Assembly (NCBI GenBank): GCA_964649815.1
Contig: CAZYQC010000053.1
Span: forward strand, 1 to 22,646
Source of the DNA: G013214665 sp964649815
Lineage (GTDB): Bacteria; Pseudomonadota; Alphaproteobacteria; Rhodobacterales; Rhodobacteraceae
DNA length: 22,646 bases
Direction: 5' to 3'
Position 1 is the stretch's first letter. Every line of letters begins with the position of its first letter. A program made the position numbers and the translations under genes. A model generated the notes under the pieces. It made no database searches, was not told the DNA's origin, and saw only the letters and a program-made list of their open reading frames with translations. Below, piece after piece: positions 15,685 through 22,646 of this stretch.

Positions 15685-16523
15685 TGGGTGGCGCGGCCTA
15701 TGATCCTGGAACCGGCGGTGCCAAGATGGACTTTGAGGACGCGATGTCCTACGGCGACTACCTGCATCTGTCCAAAATCCTTAGCGCGCAGGCCCCGCTC
15801 AGTGCGGCGCATGACGAGCTGTTGTTCATCATCCAGCATCAGACGTCCGAGCTGTGGATGAACTTGATCCTGCATGAACTGAATGCCGCGCGCGCTGCGC
15901 TGCAGCAGAATGATACGGCGACGATGTTCAAGATGCTGGCGCGGGTCAGCCGTATCTTTGAGCAGCTGAACAACCAATGGGATGTTCTGCGCACGATGAC
16001 GCCCGCAGATTACACGACATTCCGCGAAGCATTGGGGCCGTCCTCGGGGTTTCAATCCTACCAGTACCGGATGATCGAATACGTGCTGGGCAATCGAAAC
16101 CCGAATATGTTGAAGCCGCATGCCCATGAGCCCGAGGTTCATGCCATGCTCAAAGCAGAACTGGAGCGTCCAAGCTTTTACGACGAAGTTGTCCGGTTCC
16201 TGTATCGCAGGCTGGATGGCCACGAAGACAACGTGCCACCCCCGCAATTGGAGACCCCACACAGCGCAGTGCCCGACATCCAGGCGCGTTGGAAAACCGT
16301 CTACGAAGACGTCGACGCGCATTGGGCGCTGTATGAACTGGGTGAAAAGCTCGTGGACCTGGAAGACTATTTTCGTCGGTGGCGGTTCAACCATGTCACC
16401 ACGGTCGAACGGGTCATCGGTTTCAAACGCGGCACTGGCGGCACGGCAGGTGTGTCTTATTTGCGCAAGATGCTTGATATCGAGCTCTTCCCCGAGCTGT
16501 GGCACTTGAGGGGCGAGTTATGA
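15684..16523 (+). CDS. kynA: tryptophan 2,3-dioxygenase
   Basis: The 279-residue protein has the family's full pattern: MSYGDYLHLSKIL near the N-terminus, IIQHQTSELW with distal His52, the substrate-binding stretch from Tyr110 to Arg114 followed by GPSSGFQS, and RFNHVTTVERVIGFKRGTGG with proximal heme ligand His237 and Thr251. The enzyme is a heme protein that opens the indole ring of L-tryptophan to N-formylkynurenine, the first step of the kynurenine route. Its ATG overlaps the ligase stop by one base (TGATG); a GTG three bases upstream is possible. The ribosome site is weak, which suggests reliance on coupling. It is followed by kynureninase with an ATGA overlap. Confidence 0.96.
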   Translation: MGGAAYDPGTGGAKMDFEDAMSYGDYLHLSKILSAQAPLSAAHDELLFIIQHQTSELWMNLILHELNAARAALQQNDTATMFKMLARVSRIFEQLNNQWDVLRTMTPADYTTFREALGPSSGFQSYQYRMIEYVLGNRNPNMLKPHAHEPEVHAMLKAELERPSFYDEVVRFLYRRLDGHEDNVPPPQLETPHSAVPDIQARWKTVYEDVDAHWALYELGEKLVDLEDYFRRWRFNHVTTVERVIGFKRGTGGTAGVSYLRKMLDIELFPELWHLRGEL

Positions 16524-17707
16524 CCCTGCCGCGCAAAGACCTTTTTGATATTCCCGAGGGTGTGATCTATCTCGATGGCAACTCGCTTGGCCCCTTGCCC
16601 AAAGGCACTGCGGCGCGGGCAGCCGACGTCATCGCCTCGGAATGGGGGACCCAGCTGATCCGGGCCTGGAACGCGGCAGATTGGATTTCGTTGCCCACAC
16701 GTGTGGGTGACAAGATCGCCGGTTTGATCGGGGCCGAAACCGGCAGTGTCGCAACGGGCGATACCCTCTCGATCAAGGTGTTTCAGGCGCTGGCCGCCGC
16801 GCTGAAGATGCGCCCCGACCGGCGAGTGATCTTGTCGGATAGCGGCAATTTCCCGACGGATCTCTATATGGCGCAGGGGTTGATGGGAACGATCGACAAA
16901 GACTATGCGCTGCGTACCCCCGCGCCCGAGGACGTGGCACAGGCGATCACCACGGACGTTGCGGTCGTGATGCTGACCCAGGTGGATTACCGGTCGGGTC
17001 GGATGCACGACATGAAGGCCATCACCGCAAAGGCCCATGCCGCGGGGGCGGTGATGATATGGGACCTGGCCCATAGCGCCGGTGCCGTGCCGGTGGATAT
17101 GGCAGGGTGCAACGCGGAATTCGCCGTAGGCTGTACGTACAAATACCTCAACGGTGGCCCCGGCGCGCCTGCATTCATCTATGCGCGGCCCGACATAATC
17201 GAGACTGTGGACCCCGCGCTTGCGGGTTGGATGGGCCACGATGCGCCTTTTGCGATGGAGCTTGACTATCGCCCGGCCATGTCGACCGAGCGCCTGCGCG
17301 TCGGGACGCCGCCGATTGTGCAGCTCTCGCTTCTGGATGCTGCCATGACTGTCTGGGACGGGGTCCAGATGGACGATATTCGCGCGGCTTCTATCGCGCT
17401 TTCCGAGATGTTCATCGCCGAGGTCGAGGCGCGCTGTCCCGAGCTTACCCTGGCCTCGCCGCGCGCCGCCGACGAGCGGGGCAGCCAGGTGTCTTTCGCC
17501 TTTGAGCATGGGTATGCGGCGATGCAGGCCCTGATCGACCGCGGCGTGATCGGAGATTTTCGAGCCCCCAACATCATGCGCTTTGGCATCACACCGCTGT
17601 ATCTGGACAAGGCCGACATCACCGCTGCGGTGGACGTTTTGGAAGACGTGATGACACACAAGCTGTGGGATGATCCGGCCTATCAGACCAAGTCGAAAGT
17701 GACCTGA
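16520..17707 (+). CDS. kynU: kynureninase
   Basis: The 395-residue PLP enzyme cleaves L-kynurenine to anthranilate and L-alanine. It carries the N-terminal GNSLGPLPK (20-28), QVDYRSG (154-160), the cofactor-binding DLAHSAGA (Asp182, His185) and TYKYLNGGPGAP with the Schiff-base Lys208, and a normal C-terminal domain. The ATG at 16520 overlaps the kynA stop (ATGA) and has a GAGGGG site 7 bases upstream; the frame upstream of this start lies within kynA. Anthranilate made here is the substrate of the CoA ligase in the same operon. The intermediate formamidase (kynB) is not in the window. Confidence 0.96.
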   Translation: MTLPRKDLFDIPEGVIYLDGNSLGPLPKGTAARAADVIASEWGTQLIRAWNAADWISLPTRVGDKIAGLIGAETGSVATGDTLSIKVFQALAAALKMRPDRRVILSDSGNFPTDLYMAQGLMGTIDKDYALRTPAPEDVAQAITTDVAVVMLTQVDYRSGRMHDMKAITAKAHAAGAVMIWDLAHSAGAVPVDMAGCNAEFAVGCTYKYLNGGPGAPAFIYARPDIIETVDPALAGWMGHDAPFAMELDYRPAMSTERLRVGTPPIVQLSLLDAAMTVWDGVQMDDIRAASIALSEMFIAEVEARCPELTLASPRAADERGSQVSFAFEHGYAAMQALIDRGVIGDFRAPNIMRFGITPLYLDKADITAAVDVLEDVMTHKLWDDPAYQTKSKVT

Positions 17708-18114
17708 TGCATTTCTCTTTCCCGCAAAAGGTTTTGTTCAAACATTGCGACCCGGCTGGCATAGTTTTGTCTCCACGGTTCTTTGAGATGATCAGCGACG
17801 CAGTAGATGCCTTGTTCAACGACCCGTTAGGCTGGCCCTTTCACGACATGCACCCGGAGGCAGGCGTGCCCACAACAGCGTTCAACAGACGCTCACGACT
17901 GCCCTGCCGACATGGCGATCTGTTGCAGTTAATGCGAGAGCTGACCCGCCTGGGCAAGTGGAGCCTGTCATTGACCACACGCGCCTTTCGACGGGATGTG
18001 CTGTGTTTCGAAGCCGACCAAACCCTTGTCTGTGTGGGCAGCGAAGGGCAACCTATGTCTTGGCCAGCGGATGTGCGCGCTCGGATCGAAAACCTCATGG
18101 AGGCCTCAACATGA
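17707..18114 (+). CDS. 4-hydroxybenzoyl-CoA-type (hot-dog) thioesterase
   Basis: The 135-residue protein has the short hot-dog thioesterase signature KHCDPAGIVLSPRFFEM, with Asp15 as the expected catalytic residue and the long helix following it. Relatives hydrolyse aromatic CoA esters such as 4-hydroxybenzoyl-CoA. In this operon it may free CoA from stalled 2-aminobenzoyl-CoA or from a side product, acting as a safety valve, or may act on a later intermediate; neither is proven. The ATG shares one base with the kynU stop (TGATG), and the gene ends in an ATGA overlap with the next. Confidence 0.88.
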   Translation: MHFSFPQKVLFKHCDPAGIVLSPRFFEMISDAVDALFNDPLGWPFHDMHPEAGVPTTAFNRRSRLPCRHGDLLQLMRELTRLGKWSLSLTTRAFRRDVLCFEADQTLVCVGSEGQPMSWPADVRARIENLMEAST

Positions 18115-18515
18115 AACCGGAAATCATCCATCCCGACGGTTGGGCGCCCGCTCTGGGCTATGCCAATGGCATGTTGATGGCGGATGGAACGTTGCACGTC
18201 GGAGGCCAGATCGGTTGGGACAAAGATAAGGTGTTTGTCGAAGGCGGCTTTATCCCGCAGATGGAGCAAGCCTTGTCCAACATTGCCGAGATCGTGCGCG
18301 CCGCCGGTGGGGACGTGACGGATGTCGGGCGCCTGACCTGGTTTGTCAAAGACAAGGCCGAATACCTGGCCCATCAGCGCGAGGTGGGCAAAGCGTATCA
18401 GCGGGTCTTTGGCAAACATTTCCCCGCGATGTCCATGCTGGTTGTCAGTGATCTGATCGAAGACGCAGCCTTGGTCGAAATCGAGGCCACAGCTTATATC
18501 AACCGTCCGACCTAA
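18111..18515 (+). CDS. Rid-family (RidA/YjgF-like) protein lacking the deaminase arginine
   Basis: The 134-residue protein has the Rid fold pattern: VGGQIGWD (30-37), the amphipathic helix ending in RAAGGDVTDVGRLTWFV, and the end ALVEIEATAYI. In E. coli RidA the catalytic Arg105 lies in a P-A-R-S segment; here the matching segment is PAMSMLVV, with Met107 in that place. This puts it among the Rid subgroups without imine-deaminase activity or with another activity. The ATG overlaps the thioesterase stop (ATGA). The pathway creates an enamine-type 2-amino-oxocyclohexene-CoA, so a Rid protein is a sensible partner, but the missing arginine argues against simple RidA chemistry. Its last 17 bases overlap the convergent regulator gene. 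Confidence 0.88.
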   Translation: MKPEIIHPDGWAPALGYANGMLMADGTLHVGGQIGWDKDKVFVEGGFIPQMEQALSNIAEIVRAAGGDVTDVGRLTWFVKDKAEYLAHQREVGKAYQRVFGKHFPAMSMLVVSDLIEDAALVEIEATAYINRPT

Positions 18516-19083
18516 GGCGCCCGGAACGCGGGAGGGGCAAGGCATCACGCGATTGGCCTAAGCCCCGCGTTTCACAGCGTGTCGGGGTGAGTTTGACGCT
18601 TCGAGGCCACGCGTCGATACTGGCGCGGCGGCGGCGCATCACCGGGTCCAGCCGCTGAAACAGCTCGTTGCCCTTGGGCGTCAATGAGCACAGCCAGCGG
18701 CGCCGGTCGTTCGGATCGCGCGCCGTTTCGATCATCTGCGAGAGCTCCATCGCGCGGATCACACGGCTTGCCTGCGATTGTTCGATCGCAGTCTTTCGGA
18801 CCAAATCGCCCTGCGTCATTGATCCATCCGTCGCCAGCATGAAAAGGCTCCGCCATTCGGCAATGGTGACGCCCCCCGCGGCGGCGAGCGTGGCGGTTTG
18901 CTCTCGGTCAAGCAGCCGACGCAGACGCCCGACCACCACGTGCAAAACGCTCGCACCGTCGGGGATATCCGCCGCGCCCAGAATGTCTCCTTCGACGATC
19001 ACGCCCCCATAGATCGGTTCCGTTCCGTCGTTTCGTATGTCCTGGCTCAAGGCATCACCCCTGTCGCGTCGGACGTTATCCAA
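18499..19083 (-). CDS. MarR-family transcriptional regulator (convergent to the operon)
   Basis: The protein (up to 194 residues) has a MarR winged helix at about 71-140: TIAEWRSLFMLA, SMTQGDLVRKTAI, recognition helix IEQSQASRVIRAM and a wing with DPNDRRRWLCSLT. Residues 45-65 (LHVVVGRLRRLLDREQTATL) match the usual first helix, so the first 40 residues are an unusual extension or a wrong start. Candidate starts are TTG at 19083 with a poor site and TTG at 19050 with AGGGG 7 bases upstream. After about residue 155 the sequence turns Arg/Pro-rich and no longer resembles the C-terminal dimerisation helix, suggesting a frameshifted or replaced tail that runs 17 bases into the convergent Rid gene. 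Its target is unknown. Confidence 0.75.
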   Translation of the reverse strand: MDNVRRDRGDALSQDIRNDGTEPIYGGVIVEGDILGAADIPDGASVLHVVVGRLRRLLDREQTATLAAAGGVTIAEWRSLFMLATDGSMTQGDLVRKTAIEQSQASRVIRAMELSQMIETARDPNDRRRWLCSLTPKGNELFQRLDPVMRRRRASIDAWPRSVKLTPTRCETRGLGQSRDALPLPRSGRLRSDG

Positions 19084-19372
19084 GTCTCAATTTTGCCTTA
19101 GGTTCAAACTCATTACTCTGCATACAATAGCAAGACATTTAAATTTCAGGGCAGAATTTGCCTGGCCCTAAGAAACCAGGTGCGGTCGTTATGCGCGGCT
19201 TCCCCTTTCGGGGCCAACCAAGCTCGCCTCAGCGCAGATCTATGCGCGGCGCGGCCCAAGCTTGACCGCCCTCCAACAGCGGATCTCACGTCTTTGTCAA
19301 AGGGCGGTAACATTTGGTCCAAAGGCCGTCTCCTTCGTATGCGCTTCTATAACCACGAGGGAGTTATTTCTG
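19084..19372. promoter_or_regulatory. divergent spacer between marR-type gene and FAS1 gene
   Basis: The first 80 bases are AT-rich (including an ATTTAAAT palindrome near 19138) and are the likely promoter zone for both genes. The rest is GC-richer with no convincing frame. A GAGGGAG ribosome site at 19357-19363 precedes the FAS1 gene start by 9 bases. No individual promoter elements could be fixed. Confidence 0.4.
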
Positions 19373-22321
19373 ATGAACATTGTCGACATCGCTGTCGGAT
19401 CTGAGGATTTCAATATTCTGGTCACGGCTTTGACCACAGCAAATCTGGCCGACACGATCCGCAATTCCGATGACATTACGGTCTTTGCGCCAACCGATGC
19501 CGCCTTTACCGCGCTTGCTGTTGATCTTGGCTTTGACGGCGACACCAGCGACGAAAGCGCGGTTTTCGCGCATATCGCTCAGGCGCTGACGGATTTGTCA
19601 GATGATAACGATCCGATCCCTCTGTTGACGGACATCTTGCTGTATCACGTGTCAGGCGGGGCCAAGACCGAGGCCGAGATCAACGCCGAAAGCAGTATTT
19701 CGACGCTGTTGACTGATGCCTCCTTTGTGCCGGACGCAAGTACATTAAACGACAACGAGCTGGATCTGACCGATCCGATGATCGTGAGCCCCGACATCGC
19801 GGCGGACAACGGTATTATCCAGGGGATCGACCGGGTGCTTCTGCCAATCGACATTCCAGGGAACACGAACATCGTCGACATCGCCGCCAATTCGGACGAT
19901 TTCAACATCCTTGTAGGTGCGCTGACGGCGGCGGGTCTTGTGGACACGATCCGCGATGCGGAGGACATCACCGTTTTTGCCCCGACTGACGCGGCCTTTA
20001 TCGCCTTGGCCGAGGACCTCGGCTATGACGGCGACACCAGCGACGAAGATGCGGTTCTGGCGCTTTTGGCGCAGACGCTCGAAACGTTGGATCCAAATGA
20101 TGATTTGGTACCGCTGTTGGCCGAAGTGCTGCTGTACCATGTGTCTGCTGGCGCCAAGACCCAGGCCGAAATTGAAGCGGCCAACAGCATCACGACGCTC
20201 TTTGATGGCAACACCATCACCCCTGATGGACAGGACCTGGTGGACAATGAGCCCGACCTGACAGACCCGACCATCGTGGCGCCTGATATTGTTGCAGGCA
20301 ACGGGATCATCCAAGGCATCGACCGGGTGCTTTTGCCTGTCGATGTTCCAGGCAATACCAACATCGTGGATATCGCGGCAGGGTCGGATGACTTTAACCT
20401 GTTGGTGCGCGCTTTGACGACGGCGGGTTTGGCCGATACGGTGCGCGCCTCGGATGACATCACGGTCTTTGCGCCCACTGATGCGGCCTTTACCGCGCTG
20501 GCGGTGGACCTGGGCTTTGACGGCGACACCAGCGACGAAGATGCGGTCTTTGGCCATATCGTGCAGGCGCTGACCGATCTGGCGGCGGATGATGATCCGA
20601 TCCCTCTGTTGACAGATATCCTGCTCTATCACGTCTCTGGCGGCGCCAAGACCGCGGCAGAGATCAACGCGGAAACCTCTGTTGCAACGCTGTTGGACGG
20701 CGCTACAATCGCGCCAGACGCAGGCGTGCTGGGCGATTTGGAGCCCGACCTGACAGACCCCACCATTGCCGTGCCGGATATCGAGGCGGCCAATGGGATC
20801 ATCCAAGGCATCGACCGGGTGCTGCTGCCGCTGGATATTCCGGGGAACACACCGCCCACGATCACGGGCATTGTTGCGGCCAGCGGTGGAACCTTTGATG
20901 ACAACGCAGGTGACTTTGACATCTTGCTGAACGCGGTCATAACAGCCGACCTGGCAGGCGCGTTGGATGATCCAGACGCTGATCTAACTGTTTTCGCGCC
21001 GACCGATGCAGCATTCATCGCAACGGCGCAGGCGCTGGGATGCACCGGCTCGGACGAGGCCGGAGCGTTTGCGTTCATCGTGGATGGTCTGACGCTGCTG
21101 AGTTCGGGCGGCGATCCGGTGCCATTGCTCAGCGATATCCTGCTCTACCACGTTGCGCCGGATGCGCGGGATGCGGGGGATGTCTTGGGCGCGACCACGA
21201 TCCCGACGCTCTTGGGGGCTGATGTCGGTGTGGATGGTGCGGCTCTGGTCGACAATGACCCTGATCTGCCGAATGCGAATATCATCGACACCGATATTCC
21301 GGCGCAAAACGGGATCGTGCATGTGATCGATGGCGTTTTGATCCCGGTGGATCTGTTGCCATCGGACGGCTCGGACTCGGTCGATTTTCTCTTTGGCAGC
21401 GACGCGAGCGAGACATTTGCGTTGGGTCTCGACGATGACTTTGTCGACGCCAAGGGCGGCGACGACACGATCACGGGTGGCCCAGGAGATGACGTGATCC
21501 TTGGCGGCGCAGGCACAGACGCGGCCCATTTCGCAGGCAGTCTGGACGACTACACGCTACAGCTCTCTGCGGAGGGGTTGCGCGTGACCGACAAAGGCGA
21601 TGCTGGCACGGGAAGCGATTTTTTGACCGAGACGGAGCTTTTGACCTTTGCAGATGGCGCGAGCTTTCTGGCAGACGGCGCCGTCAACATCGCACGCCTG
21701 GACGGAGCGACAACGCTGTCAGAGGCCGATCTGACCACCCTGACGGAAGTCTACATCGCCTATTTCGACCGCGCCCCAGACGCCTTTGGGCTGTTGTTCT
21801 GGGCCGAAGCCTTGGCGAATGGATCAACCCTGCACGAGATTGCAGAGCTCTTCTTTGAACAGGCGGAGACGCATGAAATCTTGCCAGACACGTTGTCTTC
21901 TGGTGAGTTTGTCGACAAAGCCTATGCCCATCTTTGGGAACGCGCAGCCGATACCGAAGGGCGCGAGTTCTGGGTGAACGCGTTGGAAAGCGGCGACGTC
22001 AGCCGCGCCAAATTCATGGTCGAACTGATCGAAGGCGCACGGGCCAATACGAGTGCGACATCCGCTGACGACGTGCGCACCATCGAAGACAAGTCCGACA
22101 TCGGTGTGTCGTACGCGCTGATCGAAGGCCTGACCAACGCCGAGAATGCCGCCACCGTAATGCAAGCCTATGAGCGCGATGACCGCGACGATAGCTTGAT
22201 GGAGGCACAGATGCTGATCGAAGGCTTTGCAGACGACGCGGCTGGCTTGGGCACCGATGGCGAAACAGAGGTAGTGTTGCAGTTGGTCGGCGTGATCGAC
22301 GATCCGTTTGCGATCGTGTAA
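19373..22321 (+). CDS. large acidic FAS1-repeat / RTX-like / DUF4214 protein, predicted type I-secreted
   Basis: The 982-residue protein begins directly with a FAS1 (fasciclin) domain, without a signal peptide. FAS1 domains lie at about 2-160, 166-324, 330-488 and 497-658, each with the VFAPTDAAF core and a late LLYHV. A glycine/aspartate nonapeptide stretch (GGDDTITGGPGDDVILGG, 695-712) is a calcium-binding RTX-like motif. Residues about 787-890 form a DUF4214 region with repeated YxxxFxRxPDxxGLxFW patterns, common in type I-secreted surface proteins, and the C-terminus is hydrophobic (FAIV). The composition is very rich in Asp. Together this suggests export by an ABC-type system and a role in adhesion or matrix; no transporter genes are in the window. 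ATG 19373 is chosen by its GAGGGAG site; an in-frame TTG at 19262 adds no signal peptide. Confidence 0.9.
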   Translation: MNIVDIAVGSEDFNILVTALTTANLADTIRNSDDITVFAPTDAAFTALAVDLGFDGDTSDESAVFAHIAQALTDLSDDNDPIPLLTDILLYHVSGGAKTEAEINAESSISTLLTDASFVPDASTLNDNELDLTDPMIVSPDIAADNGIIQGIDRVLLPIDIPGNTNIVDIAANSDDFNILVGALTAAGLVDTIRDAEDITVFAPTDAAFIALAEDLGYDGDTSDEDAVLALLAQTLETLDPNDDLVPLLAEVLLYHVSAGAKTQAEIEAANSITTLFDGNTITPDGQDLVDNEPDLTDPTIVAPDIVAGNGIIQGIDRVLLPVDVPGNTNIVDIAAGSDDFNLLVRALTTAGLADTVRASDDITVFAPTDAAFTALAVDLGFDGDTSDEDAVFGHIVQALTDLAADDDPIPLLTDILLYHVSGGAKTAAEINAETSVATLLDGATIAPDAGVLGDLEPDLTDPTIAVPDIEAANGIIQGIDRVLLPLDIPGNTPPTITGIVAASGGTFDDNAGDFDILLNAVITADLAGALDDPDADLTVFAPTDAAFIATAQALGCTGSDEAGAFAFIVDGLTLLSSGGDPVPLLSDILLYHVAPDARDAGDVLGATTIPTLLGADVGVDGAALVDNDPDLPNANIIDTDIPAQNGIVHVIDGVLIPVDLLPSDGSDSVDFLFGSDASETFALGLDDDFVDAKGGDDTITGGPGDDVILGGAGTDAAHFAGSLDDYTLQLSAEGLRVTDKGDAGTGSDFLTETELLTFADGASFLADGAVNIARLDGATTLSEADLTTLTEVYIAYFDRAPDAFGLLFWAEALANGSTLHEIAELFFEQAETHEILPDTLSSGEFVDKAYAHLWERAADTEGREFWVNALESGDVSRAKFMVELIEGARANTSATSADDVRTIEDKSDIGVSYALIEGLTNAENAATVMQAYERDDRDDSLMEAQMLIEGFADDAAGLGTDGETEVVLQLVGVIDDPFAIV
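19376..20851 (+). repeat. three tandem 492-bp repeats encoding FAS1 domains
   Basis: Copies start at 19376, 19868 and 20360, each exactly 492 bases (164 codons) long, with no length change between them. A word starting GGCGACACCAGCGACGAA recurs at 19538, 20030 and 20522. The fourth FAS1 domain is clearly diverged and spaced differently (about 175 codons between its VFAPTDAAF and that of the third). This points to recent internal duplication of three units. Confidence 0.85.
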
Positions 22322-22343
22322 CCTCGATCAAATTGCGACGATT

Positions 22344-22374
22344 AAAAAGGCTAAGCCAGTCGCCCGGCCTTTTT
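22344..22374 (+). terminator. intrinsic terminator after the FAS1 gene
   Basis: AAAAAGGC (22344-22351) pairs with GCCTTTTT (22367-22374) as an 8-bp stem with a 15-base loop, 22 bases after the stop codon. The A-run and T-run arrangement allows it to work in both directions. Confidence 0.8.
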
Positions 22375-22548
22375 CGTGGGAGAGACACCTAGATGAGGGG
22401 GCCACAGGCGGCCAAACTATGCAACGGCGTGAGACTGGCGCCCCGTGAATAGGCACTGACAGCATCGCCTTTGTTGGCCGGTTAGGCAAAGGCCTCAAGC
22501 TTTGCGTTGAAGGGATCATCCACCTGCAGAGCACCCTTCGACCGGGCC

Positions 22549-22646
22549 CTACCCAACCACTTTGAGGCCTGTGACCTTGTTGGGTTGGGAAGAGTAGCTT
22601 TCGAACCAGAGTTTGGTGTCTTTGGCGGACATGGGGTGGCCGATGC
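22549..22646 (-). CDS. possible 3' end of an unidentified gene (runs off window)
   Basis: On the minus strand a frame open from the window edge to a TAG stop at 22549-22551 encodes 32 residues including the string MSAKDTKLWFESYS, with a VTGLKVVG end. The composition is protein-like and the position, convergent with the FAS1 gene beyond a bidirectional terminator, is where a gene end is expected. Another frame on the same strand is also open, so the evidence is thin. No family recognised. Confidence 0.35.
   Translation of the reverse strand, partial: IGHPMSAKDTKLWFESYSSQPNKVTGLKVVG

Noticed and set aside
19745..20806. Minus-strand open frame (353 codons) opposite the FAS1 repeats
   Set aside because: It repeats because the coding strand repeats; its composition is Arg/His-rich and it has no recognisable domain or ribosome site.
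19376..20851. Regular repeats considered as a CRISPR-like or satellite array
   Set aside because: The 492-bp period is an exact number of codons, keeps the frame and encodes FAS1 domains; there are no short repeats with unique spacers.

Overview
The window reads as chromosome of an alphaproteobacterium, most likely a marine Rhodobacteraceae (Roseobacter-group) bacterium. This is inferred from the GC-rich codon use, the gene families present (class III cyclase with a membrane N-terminus, FAS1/DUF4214 type I-secreted protein, kynurenine/aminobenzoyl-CoA genes) and the tightly overlapping genes. No rRNA, tRNA, CRISPR array or complete insertion sequence was found.

Layout. (1) Positions 1-870: the end of an unknown gene, a small lipoprotein gene and about 500 bases without a convincing gene. 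The style is unlike the rest and may be accessory or phage-derived. (2) 871-2341, minus strand: a membrane-anchored class III nucleotide cyclase, directly preceded by a short HNH-nuclease-like gene. (3) 2445-5365, minus strand: an acyltransferase-3/SGNH envelope-sugar acyltransferase and a secreted polysaccharide-lyase-like protein, separated by an AT-rich gap. (4) 5366-6221: mostly empty, with one doubtful small ORF. (5) 6222-7275: two consecutive GNAT acetyltransferases. (6) 7460-8257, minus strand: a DUF4343-type (R2K clade) ATP-grasp protein. (7) 8608-18515: a nine-gene operon in which every junction lies between an 11-nt overlap and a 2-nt gap. (8) 18499-19083, minus strand: a second MarR-type regulator whose 3' end overlaps the operon's end. 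(9) 19373-22321: a very acidic 982-residue secreted-type protein with four FAS1 domains, an RTX-like calcium-binding motif and a DUF4214 region, followed by a clear intrinsic terminator. (10) The last 100 bases may hold the 3' end of an unidentified minus-strand gene.

The core of the window is the operon. The last third encodes tryptophan 2,3-dioxygenase and kynureninase, which (with a formamidase that is not in the window) turn tryptophan into anthranilate. The first two thirds encode the aerobic CoA-dependent anthranilate route: 2-aminobenzoate-CoA ligase, the fused 2-aminobenzoyl-CoA monooxygenase/reductase, an SDR dehydrogenase, a crotonase-fold enzyme and an acyl-CoA dehydrogenase for the later alicyclic steps, a hot-dog thioesterase, a Rid-family protein and a MarR regulator. 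The whole would let the cell burn tryptophan through anthranilyl-CoA instead of through catechol. By-eye residue checks suggest that two members are not textbook versions: the crotonase lacks both hydratase glutamates, and the Rid protein lacks the deaminase arginine. A pair of overlapping inverted repeats at 8524-8542 is a good candidate operator for the MarR protein.
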